Source: Minwuia thermotolerans | GTDB lineage: Bacteria > Pseudomonadota > Alphaproteobacteria > Minwuiales > Minwuiaceae | Assembly (NCBI RefSeq): GCF_002924445.1 | Contig: NZ_PIGG01000015.1 | Location: 1-64,000 of the forward strand | Direction of reading: 5' to 3' | DNA length: 64,000 nucleotides | Shown: positions 1-12,211 of the stretch, one piece after another | How positions within the stretch are numbered: position 1 is the stretch's first letter | Layout: each line of letters starts with the position of its first letter | Position numbers and translations under genes: made by a program | The notes under the pieces: model-generated | Told to the model about the DNA's origin: nothing | Databases searched by the model: none | The model's input: only the letters and a program-made list of their open reading frames with translations

Positions 1-36
1 GGAGCGGCTTCGCCGCAAGTCGATGATCTTGGCCGG

Positions 37-57
37 ATGCCCGCACAAGGCGGGCAT
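37..57. repeat. 8-bp inverted repeat (small hairpin)
   Basis: ATGCCCGC and GCGGGCAT form a perfect 8-bp stem around a 5-base ACAAG loop. There is no T run, so a Rho-independent terminator is not supported. It lies in the noncoding stretch downstream of ftsH (1-191), where I see no gene on either strand that looks better than a high-GC shadow. Confidence 0.45.
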
Positions 58-127
58 GACACCAAAGCCCCAGTGGCTATTCAATCTCCTCAAGGTTTGC
101 TCTGAGGGCGCGGGTCAGCGTCGGTGC

Positions 128-169
128 GATCCCCCACCCTGCCCTCCCCCTGACCAAGGGGGAGGGTGG
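128..169. repeat. REP-like GC-rich palindromic repeat, copy 1
   Basis: A run of C-rich sequence contains CCCTCCCCCT, a 5-base spacer and AGGGGGAGGG, a perfect 10-bp stem (142-151 with 157-166). A related copy with the same stem lies at 15246-15310, so this is a dispersed intergenic element rather than a gene-specific structure. Copies of this kind are common between genes in alphaproteobacterial genomes. Confidence 0.65.
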
Positions 170-191
170 ACCGGCCCGCCGGCGCCGAACA

Positions 192-223
192 GAAAAACCC
201 CGCGGGTTGCGGCCCGCGGGGTT
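192..223 (-). terminator. Rho-independent terminator of the tol-pal-ftsH operon
   Basis: An 11-bp perfect stem (196-206 with 213-223), very GC-rich, closes a 6-base loop. Read leftward it is followed by five T residues. It lies 28 bases past the ftsH stop and is the obvious end of the leftward operon. Confidence 0.85.
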
Positions 224-250
224 CATTCGTTCGCGCCGGTGGCGGAGCGG

Positions 251-2182
<1,932 letters not shown>

Positions 2183-2328
2183 GTGTTTCCCGTTTCGATC
2201 ATGTCATCAGGGCGCCGGCCGCTCCGGCGGAGAGACCGCCAGTCTCGGCGCACCTTTGCTAGATAAGCGTTAAAGCGTTTCGGGCAAGCAGGCGCAAGGG
2301 CCGATCTTTCGCCGCGCGCCTCCGTGGA

Positions 2329-3333
2329 TCAGAGTTGATCGCCGCGTGTGGACCGCGCCTCCGCCGCCACGCTCAACGCCGTCCGGTCCAGCGCCAGCAC
2401 CGTGCCGCCCACCGTGACCCGGCGCTGGGTCTCCAGCCGCGCCATGGCGTCCTCCAGCCGGCCGAGCGGCGCGCGCGCGCCCGCCACTTCCCGGATCGCG
2501 CGGTCGAGCACGCGCAGCGCCATCTCCTCGGGCAGGGCCCGCCAGCCGGCGGGGTCCAGCACCAGCGGCCGCGCCGACGGGTCGGCGCAGAGCGCCGCGA
2601 AGGCGTCGCCGGCGGCGGTCTCCAGCGCGTCGGCGGCCCGCGCCGCGCGCCGCGCCAGCCGGCCCAGCCGGCGGCGGAGACGGCCGTCCTCGTCCAGTTC
2701 CGCCAGCCAGCCGTCCAGCCGGTTGCGCTCGAACTCGGGGCTGTCATTGCCGGGATCCTCGATCCAGTCGTCGCCGGCGTCGCGCAGCAGCGCCAGCAGA
2801 TCGGCCCGCGCCACGCCCAGCAGGGGCCGGATCAGGCGCAGGCCTCCGCGGCGGCTCTCGGGCCGCATCGCCGCCAGCCCGTCCAGCCCGCTGCCGCGCC
2901 TGAGACGCATCAGCACCGTCGCGGCCTGGTCGTCCCGGTGGTGGCCGATGAACAATTCGCCAGCGCCGTACGCGCGGCACCAGTCGAGGAGCAGCGCGTA
3001 ACGCGCCTCCCGCGCGGCTTCCTGCAGCCCGGAGCCGGGGCGGGCGCCCTGCCGGGCGAGCACCGCCGCGTCGACGCCCAGCGCCCGCGCCCTGCGCGCC
3101 GCCAGCTCGGCCTCCGCCGCCGATTCGGACCGCAATCCGTGATCCACGACCAGGGCGCTGACCCGCCGTCCGCTTTCCGCGGCCCAGTCCCGGGTCAGGC
3201 GCAGCAGCGCGGTGCTGTCGGGGCCGCCGGAGAACGCCACGGCGACGTGCGGACCCGCCGGCGGCAGGGCCGCGAGCGCGGCCCGGAAGGCCGCCGCCGG
3301 ACCGCCGTCAGCAGCCCGCCCGGCGGCGCTCAC
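2329..3333 (-). CDS. tilS: tRNA(Ile)-lysidine synthase TilS
   Basis: TilS ligates lysine to C34 of the CAU-anticodon tRNA-Ile using ATP, which makes it read AUA. The PP-loop SGGPDS is at residues 35-40, followed by conserved N-type ATPase strands (VVDHGLRSES) and the GHHRDDQAATVLMRL segment that forms the active site. At 334 residues it is a short form lacking much of the C-terminal tRNA-binding region of the E. coli enzyme, as in many alphaproteobacteria. It starts at a GTG and overlaps the end of cpoB by 26 bases, so translation is probably coupled. Confidence 0.95.
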   Translation of the reverse strand: MSAAGRAADGGPAAAFRAALAALPPAGPHVAVAFSGGPDSTALLRLTRDWAAESGRRVSALVVDHGLRSESAAEAELAARRARALGVDAAVLARQGARPGSGLQEAAREARYALLLDWCRAYGAGELFIGHHRDDQAATVLMRLRRGSGLDGLAAMRPESRRGGLRLIRPLLGVARADLLALLRDAGDDWIEDPGNDSPEFERNRLDGWLAELDEDGRLRRRLGRLARRAARAADALETAAGDAFAALCADPSARPLVLDPAGWRALPEEMALRVLDRAIREVAGARAPLGRLEDAMARLETQRRVTVGGTVLALDRTALSVAAEARSTRGDQL

Positions 3334-4297
3334 TGTCGGCGCGCCGCAACAGGGTCTGCGCGGCGTCGGGGTAGCGGTCCCGCAGCTCGTCGAAGACCGC
3401 GCAGGCGTCCTTGTTCTGGCCCAGCTTGGTCAGCGTCATGCCGAGCTTCAGCAGGTTGTCGGGCGCTTTCGAGCTGCCGCGGTATTTCTTGTAGCCCTCC
3501 AGAAAGGCCCCCGCGGCGCTCTCGTAGTCCTGCTGGACATAATAGGTCTCGCCCAGCCAGTACTGGGCGTTGCCGGCCAGCTCGTGTTCCGGATAGCTGG
3601 CAAGGAAGCCGCTGAAGGCGGACTCGGCCTCGCCGAAGCGCTTCGAGCGCAGCATGTCGAAGGCAGCGTTGTAGGCCTCCTGCGGGGTGCCCCCGGCGGC
3701 GGCCGGCGTCTCGACGGGCCGCGCCGGCGCGGCCAGCGCCGCGCTCTCCGACCCGCCAGCGGCGCCGTTCTCCGCCGGCGCCGGCACGCGCTCCAGCGCC
3801 TCCGGCGAGACCGTCCCGAGATTGCGCGGACCCGGCGCGACGCCGCCGGCGCTGCTGTTGGAACCGTCGCCGGCCGGACCCTGGCCCGCGGCCGGCGGCG
3901 CGCCCCCGCCGGCGGCAAGATTGCGTTCGATGGCGGTCAGTCGGAAATCGATGTCGGCGACCAGCTTGTCCATGCGGTCGTTCAGCCGCCGCACCGTGAA
4001 GTCGATCTCCTCGAGCCGGTTGGTGAGTTCCCGGATCTCGGTTTCCAGCGCCTGCACCTTCAGCCCGGCAGCCGCCCTGTCATCGCCGGATGGCGGCGCT
4101 GTCGCCGCGGCCCCGGCGCTGTCCGACGGCAGGGGCCTGCCGCCCAGCACATGGGCCTTGAGGTCGTTGATGCTGCGCTCCAGGCGCTGCACCCGGTCCT
4201 GCAGCGGCGCGAGGTCCTGCGCCGACGCCGGGACCGCCGGCAGGGCCAGCATCGCCGCCGCGGCGGCGAGCGCAAAAGGTCGAACAGCGGATATCAT
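3308..4297 (-). CDS. cpoB: Tol-Pal accessory protein CpoB (YbgF)
   Basis: This periplasmic protein coordinates Tol-Pal with peptidoglycan synthesis during cell constriction. A signal peptide with cleavage after ASA (about residue 26) precedes a coiled-coil segment (about 28-48) and a second, longer one (about 85-130). A Gly/Ala/Pro-rich linker leads to C-terminal TPR repeats beginning near PQEAYNAAFDML, with the TYYVQQDYESAAGAF pattern. The 329-residue length fits alphaproteobacterial CpoB, which is longer than the E. coli protein. It lies 98 bases downstream of pal and overlaps tilS. Confidence 0.95.
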   Translation of the reverse strand: MISAVRPFALAAAAAMLALPAVPASAQDLAPLQDRVQRLERSINDLKAHVLGGRPLPSDSAGAAATAPPSGDDRAAAGLKVQALETEIRELTNRLEEIDFTVRRLNDRMDKLVADIDFRLTAIERNLAAGGGAPPAAGQGPAGDGSNSSAGGVAPGPRNLGTVSPEALERVPAPAENGAAGGSESAALAAPARPVETPAAAGGTPQEAYNAAFDMLRSKRFGEAESAFSGFLASYPEHELAGNAQYWLGETYYVQQDYESAAGAFLEGYKKYRGSSKAPDNLLKLGMTLTKLGQNKDACAVFDELRDRYPDAAQTLLRRADSERRRAGC

Positions 4298-4395
4298 CGC
4301 GTCTCCTTCTTCGATCGCCCCCCGCGGACCCGCATCCGCGGGCGGGGTCCCTCCCGGCCCCCGCCGCGAATGCGTTCAGCTCGCCTGCCCGTTGG

Positions 4396-4929
4396 TCAGT
4401 TGGCGATGACGGTCACCGCGCGGCGGTTCTGGGCCCAGGCTTCCTCGTTGTGACCCAGCGCCACCGGACGCTCCTTGCCGTAGGAGATCGTGGTGATGCG
4501 GCCGGGCGCAACGCCGAGGCTGACCAGGTAGTCCTTCACCGAGGTGGCGCGGCGGTCGCCGAGGCCGAGGTTGTACTCGCGGGTGCCGCGCTCGTCGGCA
4601 TGACCCTCGATAACCACGTTCTTCGACGGGAACTGCTGCAGATAGGCTGCCTGGCGGCGCAGGGTTTCGATGTCTTCGGCGTCGAGGTCGTAGCGGTCGA
4701 AGTCGAAGAACACGCGGTCGCCCACGTTCAGCACGAAGTGTTCCTGCGTGCCCGGCTGGGGGCCGGCCGGCTGGCTCGGCTCGGCCTGCGGCGCCGGCGC
4801 CGGCGCCGCCTGCGCCTGTCCGCCGCCGGTGTCGCTGGTGGTGGTCACCGGCTCCTCCTCGCCGCAGGCGGCGACGAGGAACAGGGCAGCGGCGAGGCTG
4901 CCCATCTTGATCAGAAATCGCTGGCGCAT
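4396..4929 (-). CDS. pal: Peptidoglycan-associated lipoprotein Pal
   Basis: Pal is an outer-membrane lipoprotein that grips peptidoglycan and is the endpoint of the Tol energy relay. The start at 4929 gives a 177-residue protein with a proper lipoprotein signal: a basic N-terminus, a hydrophobic core and lipobox LVAAC with Cys22. An upstream ATG at 4962 would place 11 charged residues before the signal and lacks a good ribosome site, whereas GGGAG lies 11 bases before 4929. A Pro/Ala/Gln linker is followed by the OmpA-like domain with FDFDRYDLD, the EGHADERGTREYN peptidoglycan-binding loop and SYGKERP. Confidence 0.96.
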   Translation of the reverse strand: MRQRFLIKMGSLAAALFLVAACGEEEPVTTTSDTGGGQAQAAPAPAPQAEPSQPAGPQPGTQEHFVLNVGDRVFFDFDRYDLDAEDIETLRRQAAYLQQFPSKNVVIEGHADERGTREYNLGLGDRRATSVKDYLVSLGVAPGRITTISYGKERPVALGHNEEAWAQNRRAVTVIAN

Positions 4930-5118
4930 CTTTATTGTTGCTCCCTCATGCTTGACGCCCACGTGACGTCAGGTTGCAGATGCTGTCCGGCGCTTGATTA
5001 AGTCACGCGGACGCGGACAGTGGCTGCAACATTTAACACCCAAGTTCGCAAAGCAAAACGGCGGAGTTGGGCCGAACCGGCCCTACGGTGTGGCAAATAC
5101 GTGTCATTCGGCCCCAAA

Positions 5119-6474
5119 TCAGGGCGACAACGCCGACAGCGGCGACCAGGCGGGGTCCGAGGCGTCCAGCGGCGTCGGCACCTCCCTGAGGTTGCGCCCG
5201 GTAAGGTCGACCGACCAGAGCTTGACGCTGCCGCCGCGGCCGTCATTGCTGCCGGGCACCTGCCGGAAGAAGATCAGGACGCGGCCGTTCGGCGACCATG
5301 TCGGCCCCTCGTCCAGGAAGCTTTCGGTCAGGATCCGTTCGCCGGTGCCGTCGGGCCGCATCACCCCGATGAAGAAACGCCCGCCCTTCAGCTTGGTGAA
5401 GGCGATCAGGTCGCCGCGCGGCGACCAGACCGGCGTCGCGTAGCGGCCATCGCCAAAGCTGATGCGCTGCACGTTCGAGCCGTCGGCGTTCATGGTGTAG
5501 ATCTGCTGGCCGCCGGAACGGTCGGAGTTGAAGGTCACCTGCTGGCCGTCCGGCGACATGCTGGGCGAAGTGTCGATCGCCAGATTGCGCGTCAGCCGCC
5601 GCGTCACCCGCGTGCGCAGGTCCATGATGAAGACGTCGGAATTGCCGCCTTCGGCCATGGAGAACAGCACCCGTTCACCGTCCGGGGAGAAGCGCGGCGC
5701 ATAGGTCATGCCCGGGAAGTCGCCCAGGATCTCCTGCTGGCCGGTGTCGATGTTGAACAGGTAGACGCGCGGCTGGTTCTGGAAATACGACATGTAGGTC
5801 ACGACCTGCTGCGTCGGCGAGAAGCGCGGCGTCAGCACCAGGTTGGAGCCGTCGGTGAGGAAGCGGTGATTGGCCGAATCCTGGTCCATGATTGCCAGCC
5901 GCTTGACCCGGCGGTCGGGCGGGCCCGATTCGGCGACATAGACGATGCGGGTGTCGAAATAGCCCTCCTCGCCGGTGAGCCGCTTGTAGATGGCGTCGGA
6001 AATGATGTGGCCGATGCGGCGGGCGTTCTCCGGCGAGGTGAAGTAGACGAGGCCGGTGAGCTGGGCTCCTGCGAAGACGTCCCACAGCCGGAACTCCGTC
6101 CGCAGCCGCCCGTCGCTCTCGATGCTGACATTGCCCGCAACGAGGGCCTGGGCCTGGATGGTGCGCCAGTTGCCGAAGTTGGGCCTGACCTGGATGGCGG
6201 CCGGCTCCTCCAGATAGGCGCGCGGGTCGATGACCCGGAACAGGCCCGAGCGGGTCAGGTTGCCCCGGATCACGGAGGCGATCTCCTGGCCCAGTTCGCG
6301 CGTCGTGCGGGTCTCGCCGTGGATGTCGGTGACCGCGATCGGCAGCGGGTCGACATTGGCGCTGGTGACGTCGACCTGAAGCTGCGCGCGGGCCGGCGCC
6401 GCAGCCAGCAGCGCCAGGGCGACAAGCGCCAGCGCCGCGAAGGCCGGAAGGCGTCGAATTCCTGCAATGATCAT
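5119..6474 (-). CDS. tolB: Tol-Pal translocation protein TolB
   Basis: TolB is a periplasmic beta-propeller that shuttles between Pal and TolA. At 451 residues it has a cleavable signal ending near APARA (about residue 30), an N-terminal alpha/beta domain, and a six-bladed propeller made of repeated SPDGxxVxF/ADGSN-type PD40 motifs ([48 protein letters not shown]). Its start codon shares one base with the tolA stop (TGATG), showing translational coupling in the tolQRAB operon. Confidence 0.97.
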   Translation of the reverse strand: MIIAGIRRLPAFAALALVALALLAAAPARAQLQVDVTSANVDPLPIAVTDIHGETRTTRELGQEIASVIRGNLTRSGLFRVIDPRAYLEEPAAIQVRPNFGNWRTIQAQALVAGNVSIESDGRLRTEFRLWDVFAGAQLTGLVYFTSPENARRIGHIISDAIYKRLTGEEGYFDTRIVYVAESGPPDRRVKRLAIMDQDSANHRFLTDGSNLVLTPRFSPTQQVVTYMSYFQNQPRVYLFNIDTGQQEILGDFPGMTYAPRFSPDGERVLFSMAEGGNSDVFIMDLRTRVTRRLTRNLAIDTSPSMSPDGQQVTFNSDRSGGQQIYTMNADGSNVQRISFGDGRYATPVWSPRGDLIAFTKLKGGRFFIGVMRPDGTGERILTESFLDEGPTWSPNGRVLIFFRQVPGSNDGRGGSVKLWSVDLTGRNLREVPTPLDASDPAWSPLSALSP

Positions 6475-7541
6475 CAGCCGTACATGTCCCTGAGGTTGAA
6501 GTTGATCTCGATCTCCTGCCAGTCCTGGAACTTCTCCTGCGGCAGGGGCAGCGGCTGCGACTTGTAGACGGCCCGGACGGCGCTGTCGGAGAAGGCGCCG
6601 AACACGTCCCGCGACTGACCCGCGTCGAACCCGTCGATGACGCGGGGCGGCGCCGCCAGCGTGCCGTCGGGTTTGAGGACTATGCTTATCACGACCTGCA
6701 TGCTCTCGACGCCGGGCGCCCCGTGGTTCGGGCTCCAGTTCTCCCGCAGCCGGTGTCGCAGGAGGTCCACTTCCGAAACCGATAGTTTCTGATTGAGCCG
6801 ATTCTGTGACACGCCGCCCTCGCCGATGCGGATGTCGGCCAGCTGCCGCCGGTCCTGCTCGCGCGGCCGCGGCGGCTGGCGTTCATCGGCCATGCGGTCG
6901 ATCTTGGCGGCCAGCCGGTCGAGATCGAGGCCCTTCTTCTCGGTCTTCTCGGGTGCGGGCTTTGGCGCCGGTTCCGGCGGCGTCGCAGCGGTCTTCTTCT
7001 CGGGCTCCGGCTTCGGGTCGGGCTTCGGTTCCGCCTTCTTCTCCGGCTCCGGCCCGGGCTCGGGCGCCTTCGGCTCCGGCAGAGGCTCGCGCGCCGCCAG
7101 CTTCTCGGCCTCCTCGACCACCTTCTCCTTGGGCGCGACCGCCTTGTCGGCGCGCTCCTCGACCGCCGGGCGCGGCGCGGGCGGCGCCACGGCGACATCG
7201 GGTTCCGGCTCCGGCTCCGGCTCAGGGGCGGGCGGCTCCGGCGCCTCGCGCACCAGGGCGTTGGTGTCGGGCAGGGGCGGCGGCTCCGGCGCCGCGGCAG
7301 GCGGCGGGGGCGGAGGCGGCGGCGGGCTGTCCGGCGCGGTGGCCTGCGGCGGCGGCGGGGCGTCGGTCTTCTCGCCCGCGGTGGCCTGATTGGTTTCCGG
7401 GCCGATGGTGGTCAGTTCGACGGGGATGATGGGGTCGCTCAGCACCTCGGCCGGCGAGTCCAGAAAGGCATAGTCGAGCACCAGCATCACGACCACGAGG
7501 ACGTGCAGGCCGAACGAGAATGCGGCGCCCCGGACCATCAC
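6474..7541 (-). CDS. tolA: Tol-Pal envelope-spanning protein TolA
   Basis: TolA is anchored in the inner membrane by one segment (about residues 7-26) and reaches across the periplasm to TolB and Pal. The 355-residue sequence shows the N-terminal anchor, then a long low-complexity region rich in Pro, Glu, Lys and Ala (about 60-220), then a compact C-terminal domain with the TonB/TolA-like [12 protein letters not shown]-type strand pattern (here [15 protein letters not shown]). The middle region is proline-rich rather than the Ala-Lys helix of E. coli TolA, as is usual in this class. Confidence 0.93.
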   Translation of the reverse strand: MMVRGAAFSFGLHVLVVVMLVLDYAFLDSPAEVLSDPIIPVELTTIGPETNQATAGEKTDAPPPPQATAPDSPPPPPPPPPAAAPEPPPLPDTNALVREAPEPPAPEPEPEPEPDVAVAPPAPRPAVEERADKAVAPKEKVVEEAEKLAAREPLPEPKAPEPGPEPEKKAEPKPDPKPEPEKKTAATPPEPAPKPAPEKTEKKGLDLDRLAAKIDRMADERQPPRPREQDRRQLADIRIGEGGVSQNRLNQKLSVSEVDLLRHRLRENWSPNHGAPGVESMQVVISIVLKPDGTLAAPPRVIDGFDAGQSRDVFGAFSDSAVRAVYKSQPLPLPQEKFQDWQEIEINFNLRDMYG

Positions 7542-7551
7542 GCCTCCCGCA

Positions 7552-7988
<437 letters not shown>

Positions 7989-7989
<1 letters not shown>

Positions 7990-8720
7990 CAGCGGCTCTC
8001 CCCTTCGTCGAGCTGGCGCGACATGATCGCCGAGAACTCGCCTGCGAAGCCCTCCAGCCGGGTGGCGTAGCGGGCGATGTCATTGGCGAACTTGTTGTAG
8101 GCGACGGTCGCGGGGATGGCGGCGACGAGACCCAGCGCCGTGGCGAACAGGGCCTCGGCGATGCCCGGCGCGACCACCGCCAGAGAGGTGTTGTTGGTCG
8201 CCGCGATGGACTGGAAACTGTCCATGATGCCCCAGACGGTGCCGAACAGGCCGAGGAACGGAGCGGTCGAGCCGACGGTCGCCAGCACGCCCAGATAGCG
8301 CTCCAGGCGGTCGACCTCCCGGTCGATGGAGATGCGCATGACCTGGCTGATGCGGTCCTGCAGGCCAGCGCGGAGCTTGTCGGTCCGGGCCAGGCCGCGT
8401 TCGGCGGTGCGCCGCCACTCCCGCATCGCCCCGGCGAACAGCACCGCCATCGGGTGGGAGGCATTGGCGCCGATCTCGTCGTAGAGCTTTTCCAGGCTGC
8501 CCCCCGACCAGAACAGGCGCTCGAACTCGTCGGCCTGCTTCTGCACCCGGCGGTAGCGGACCCACTTCTCGAAGATGATGGCCCAGCACCAGATCGAGGC
8601 GACCAGCAGCGCCAGCATCACGATCTGCACGACGATGTCGGCGCGCAGGAACAGCGACCACATCGACAGATCCACCTCGGCGGCCCCCGCGAATTGCCGG
8701 GCGATGACGTCTTCGTTCAT
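7989..8720 (-). CDS. tolQ: Tol-Pal proton-channel subunit TolQ
   Basis: TolQ is an ExbB/MotA-family inner-membrane protein. I place the start at 8720 (MNEDV..., 243 residues), where GGGAAG lies 7 bases upstream and the ATG overlaps the ybgC stop as ATGA. A longer reading to 8768 adds an unconserved basic stretch. Three membrane segments are visible: one near residue 20-45 and two in the C-terminal half around the conserved GTVWGIMDSF and LVAAIPATVAYN motifs. Confidence 0.97.
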
Positions 8721-9178
8721 GTTGATTCTTCCCTGCCGTTTCCTGTCAGGCGTTCCATCGCGGCGCAAATCGCGGGCGGAATGCGCCGGGGCCTTCCGTC
8801 GAGACCGATAAATGCCGCACGTACATGGGCCCGGACAAGGGGGGCCCCAAGCCGGGAGATATCCTGCCGCAGCGCGATCGTCGCGCCCTTCAGCGCATCG
8901 AGGCGCGTGGTCACCAAAAGGTCATCGTCCAGCCGCGCCGGACGCAGATATTCGACCTTCACGTCGCGGACGGCGAACATCGCGCCGTCGCGCCAGATCG
9001 CGGCCTGGTCGACGCCGATCAGGCGCAGCATGTCGGAGCGCGCGCGCTCGGCGAATTTCAGATAGTTGGCGTAGTAGACGATGCCGCCGGCGTCCGTGTC
9101 CTCCCAGTAGACGCGGACGGGAAACAGGTGGGCGTCGGCCTCGACCCGGCCCAGCGCTGCCGCTGCCGGCTCAGCCAT
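8717..9178 (-). CDS. ybgC: Tol-Pal-associated acyl-CoA thioesterase YbgC
   Basis: This is a hot-dog-fold thioesterase acting on short-chain acyl-CoA or ACP thioesters. The signature [22 protein letters not shown] is near the N-terminus and includes the catalytic Asp. The 153-residue length includes a short N-terminal extension. It is the first gene of the tol operon here and overlaps ruvB by 8 bases and tolQ by an ATGA. This arrangement fuses the ruv and tol clusters into one transcriptional run. Confidence 0.94.
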   Translation of the reverse strand: MAEPAAAALGRVEADAHLFPVRVYWEDTDAGGIVYYANYLKFAERARSDMLRLIGVDQAAIWRDGAMFAVRDVKVEYLRPARLDDDLLVTTRLDALKGATIALRQDISRLGAPLVRAHVRAAFIGLDGRPRRIPPAICAAMERLTGNGREEST

Positions 9179-10223
9179 CGCCGCCGTCCAGCATGTCCAT
9201 CTGCCCCGGCATGGCCGATTGCGGCGCCGCGAGTCCCAGATGCGTCCAGGCGGCGGCGGTCATCATCCGCCCGCGCGGGGTGCGCACCACCAGCGCCTGC
9301 TGGATCAGATAGGGCTCGATGATGTCCTCGATGGCGTCGCGCGGCTCCGACAGGGCGGCGGCGAGGTTGTCGACGCCGACCGGCCCGCCGCCATAGTTCT
9401 CCGCCATGCAGCGCAGATAGCGCCGGTCCATGGCGTCGAGGCCAGCCTCGTCGACCTCAAGGCGCTTCAGCGCCGCGTCAGCCTTCGGCGCGTCCACTTC
9501 GTCCGCGCCGGCGACAGCGGCGAAGTCCCGCACCCGCCGGAGCAGCCGTCCGGCGACGCGCGGCGTGCCGCGGGCCCGTCGGGCGATCTCGGCGGCGCCG
9601 TCGGCGGTGAGCTTCAGCCCCAGCACCCGGGCGCCGCGGCGGACGATCTGCTCCAGCTCGGCAGGCGCGTAGAACTCCAGCCGGCAGGGAATGCCGAAGC
9701 GGTCGCGCAGCGGCGTGGTCAGCAGGCCCGAGCGCGTCGTCGCCGCCACCAGCGTGAACGGCGGCAGATCGATCTTCACCGAGCGCGCGGCCGGCCCCTC
9801 GCCGATCACCAGATCGAGCTGAAAATCCTCCATGGCGGGATATAGAATCTCTTCTACGGCAGGATTAAGGCGGTGCACCTCGTCGATGAACAGGACGTCG
9901 CGCGCCTCCAGGTTGGTCAGGATGGCCGCGAGGTCGCCGGCGCGGGCGATCACCGGACCGGAGGTGGCGCGGAAGTTCACGCCGAGTTCGCGGGCGACGA
10001 TCTGCGCCAGCGTCGTCTTGCCGAGGCCGGGCGGACCGAAGAACAGGGTGTGGTCCATGGCTTCGCCCCGGGCGCGGGCGGCGTCGATGAAGACGCGCAG
10101 GTTCTCGCGCACCTTCTGCTGGCCGATGAAATCGGTGAGTTCCAGCGGCCTGAGGCCGATCTCGCCGCCGTCCTCCGGGCGCTGCTCGCCCGTCACCAGC
10201 CGCTCGCCCTCGGCGCCGCTCAC
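9171..10223 (-). CDS. ruvB: Holliday junction branch-migration ATPase RuvB
   Basis: RuvB is the hexameric AAA+ motor that drives branch migration with RuvA. At 350 residues it is full length. [18 protein letters not shown] opens the AAA domain, Walker A is GPPGLGKTT, Walker B is [10 protein letters not shown], and the sensor [17 protein letters not shown] and arginine-finger regions follow. The C-terminal winged helix ends with [16 protein letters not shown]. The start overlaps the ruvA stop by 4 bases. Confidence 0.98.
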   Translation of the reverse strand: MSGAEGERLVTGEQRPEDGGEIGLRPLELTDFIGQQKVRENLRVFIDAARARGEAMDHTLFFGPPGLGKTTLAQIVARELGVNFRATSGPVIARAGDLAAILTNLEARDVLFIDEVHRLNPAVEEILYPAMEDFQLDLVIGEGPAARSVKIDLPPFTLVAATTRSGLLTTPLRDRFGIPCRLEFYAPAELEQIVRRGARVLGLKLTADGAAEIARRARGTPRVAGRLLRRVRDFAAVAGADEVDAPKADAALKRLEVDEAGLDAMDRRYLRCMAENYGGGPVGVDNLAAALSEPRDAIEDIIEPYLIQQALVVRTPRGRMMTAAAWTHLGLAAPQSAMPGQMDMLDGGDG

Positions 10224-10828
10224 CGCGCCAGCTCCTTCAGCCCGGCGGTGATCAGGGCCTCGACGGTGGCGTCCTCGCCGGCGATGGCCGCGCCGCGCAG
10301 CACCGCCGCCTCGGCCTCGGCCCGGCGGTAGCCCAGATTGACCAGCGCCGAGGCCGCGTCGCCCGCCGCGCCGCCGACCGGGGCCGCGCCCGGAGCCGCA
10401 CCGGCCTGCGCCGGCCGGGCGGGCAGGGCGCCGACCTTGTCCTTCAGTTCGCTGGCGATGCGCTGCGCCAGGCGCTTGCCGACGCCCGGCGCGCGGGTGA
10501 TCGTGGCGACGTCACCGGACGCGATGGCCATGCGGATGTCGTCGGCGGCCAGCGCCGAGAGGATCTGCAGCGTCACCTTCGCGCCCACGCCCTGGACGGT
10601 CTGCAGCAGGCCGAACAGCTCCTTCTCGGCGCGGTCGGCGAAGCCGTAGAGGTGAATGTGATCCTCGCGGACATGGGTCTCGACCTGGATGGCGACCGCA
10701 TCGCCCTCCGTCCCCAGCGCCGCCAGGGTGCGGGCCGAGCAGAACACCAGATAGCCCACGCCGCCGACGTCGATCACCGCGTGATCGGCGCCGATCCGGT
10801 CGAGAATTCCCTTGAGGCTGGCGATCAT
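10220..10828 (-). CDS. ruvA: Holliday junction-binding protein RuvA
   Basis: RuvA is the tetrameric junction-binding subunit. Its 202 residues comprise the OB-fold domain ([28 protein letters not shown]), tandem helix-hairpin-helix motifs ([14 protein letters not shown] and [19 protein letters not shown]), a Pro/Ala linker, and the UBA-like domain III with [15 protein letters not shown] that contacts RuvB. It lies 49 bases downstream of ruvC. Confidence 0.97.
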   Translation of the reverse strand: MIASLKGILDRIGADHAVIDVGGVGYLVFCSARTLAALGTEGDAVAIQVETHVREDHIHLYGFADRAEKELFGLLQTVQGVGAKVTLQILSALAADDIRMAIASGDVATITRAPGVGKRLAQRIASELKDKVGALPARPAQAGAAPGAAPVGGAAGDAASALVNLGYRRAEAEAAVLRGAAIAGEDATVEALITAGLKELAR

Positions 10829-10877
10829 GGCGGGCGGCGGTCCGGGGATGATTCGGTATCGGGCCGTTGTAGCAGAT

Positions 10878-11381
10878 TCAGCGCGGCAGCGCAGATGGCG
10901 TCGGTCCCGTACCGTGATGGGCGTGGCAGATGGCGCAGGCCAGCGCGTCGGTGGCGTGTTCGTTGGTCAGCCGCGCGCCGGGCAGCAGCGTCTTCACCAT
11001 CAGGTGGATCTGGTCCTTGTGCGCATGGCCGGTGCCGACCACGGCCTTCTTGACCGCATTGGGGGCGTATTCGGTCACCGGCAGGCCGTTCAGGGAGGCG
11101 ACCAGCAGCGAGACGCCGCGCGCCTGACCCAGCTTCAGAGTCGAGGTCGGGTTCTTGTTGACGAAGGTCTCCTCGACCGCCGCCGCGTCGGGCCGCCATT
11201 CGGCGATCACCGCCTGCAGGCCGTCGTGGAGCTGCACCAGCCGCTCGGCGAGGCTGCCCTTCGGGTCGGAGGCGACCGAGCCGTCGGCGACCCAGATCAG
11301 CCGGTTGCCCTCCACATCGACCACGCCCCAGCCGGTGTGACGCAGGCCGGGATCCAGGCCGATCAGCCGCAGCCGGGTCAT
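10878..11381 (-). CDS. ruvC: Holliday junction resolvase RuvC
   Basis: RuvC cleaves Holliday junctions symmetrically. The start at 11381 yields 167 residues beginning [17 protein letters not shown], with the first catalytic Asp in LDPG. Further acidic residues are in [13 protein letters not shown] and the C-terminal [14 protein letters not shown]. An upstream in-frame start at 11453 lies inside yebC and adds nothing conserved. The AAGGA that serves as ribosome site overlaps the yebC stop, and the start is one base past that stop. Confidence 0.97.
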   Translation of the reverse strand: MTRLRLIGLDPGLRHTGWGVVDVEGNRLIWVADGSVASDPKGSLAERLVQLHDGLQAVIAEWRPDAAAVEETFVNKNPTSTLKLGQARGVSLLVASLNGLPVTEYAPNAVKKAVVGTGHAHKDQIHLMVKTLLPGARLTNEHATDALACAICHAHHGTGPTPSALPR

Positions 11382-11382
11382 A

Positions 11383-12132
11383 TCATCCTTCCAGCCGGGC
11401 CATGACCTCGTCGGAAACCTCGAAATTGGCGTGCACCTTCTGGACGTCGTCATTGTCGTCCAGGGCGTCGACCAGCTTCAGCAGGGTGCCGGCCTTCTCC
11501 TCGTCGACCTCGACGGTGTTCTGCGGCCGCCATTCCAGGCCGGCCCGCCCGGCCTCGCCGAATTCCGCCTCCAGCGCCTCGCGGACGTCGTTGAAGGCTT
11601 CCACGGCGGTGATCACCTCGAAGCCATCCTCGCCGGCGACCACGTCGTCGGCGCCGGCCTCGACCGCCGTTTCGAACAGGGCCTCCATCCGGGCGGCGGC
11701 GGCCGGGTACTCGATCACGCCCACATGGTCGAACATGAAGGAGACCGAGTTGGTCTCGCCCAGGCTGCCGCCGTGCTTGGAGAAGGCGGAGCGGACCTCG
11801 GAGGCGGTGCGGTTGCGGTTGTCGGTCAGCGCCTCGACGATCAGCGCCACGCCGCCCGGTCCGTAGCCCTCATAGCGGATGTTCTCGAAGGTATCGGCGG
11901 CGCCGTCGCCCGTCGCGCGCTTGATGGCGCGGTCGATGTTGTCGTTGGGCATGTTTTCCTTGCGGGCGGCGGCGATGGCCGCGCGCAGGCGCGGATTGGC
12001 GGTCGGGTCGTCGCCGGATTCCTTCACCGACACGGTGATCTCCCGCGCCAGCTTGGTGAACACCCTGGCGCGCTTCGCGTCCTGCGCGCCCTTGCGGTAC
12101 ATGATGTTCTTGAACTGTGAATGGCCCGCCAT
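11383..12132 (-). CDS. yebC: YebC/PmpR-TACO1 family protein
   Basis: This is a member of the YebC/TACO1 family, described both as transcriptional regulators and as ribosome-associated factors that help translate proline-rich stretches. The canonical start [22 protein letters not shown] fixes the first residue at 12132 (249 residues). The [19 protein letters not shown] and [14 protein letters not shown] signatures are intact. It heads the leftward yebC-ruvCAB cluster, a classic arrangement. Confidence 0.96.
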   Translation of the reverse strand: MAGHSQFKNIMYRKGAQDAKRARVFTKLAREITVSVKESGDDPTANPRLRAAIAAARKENMPNDNIDRAIKRATGDGAADTFENIRYEGYGPGGVALIVEALTDNRNRTASEVRSAFSKHGGSLGETNSVSFMFDHVGVIEYPAAAARMEALFETAVEAGADDVVAGEDGFEVITAVEAFNDVREALEAEFGEAGRAGLEWRPQNTVEVDEEKAGTLLKLVDALDDNDDVQKVHANFEVSDEVMARLEG

Positions 12133-12211
12133 GGCGGCCTCCGTGCTCACGATAGGTTCGGTGGAGCGCTTCTTTTCAGCCTTTTCCCGCCGCGGTCAAG
12201 CCCGGCCGCGC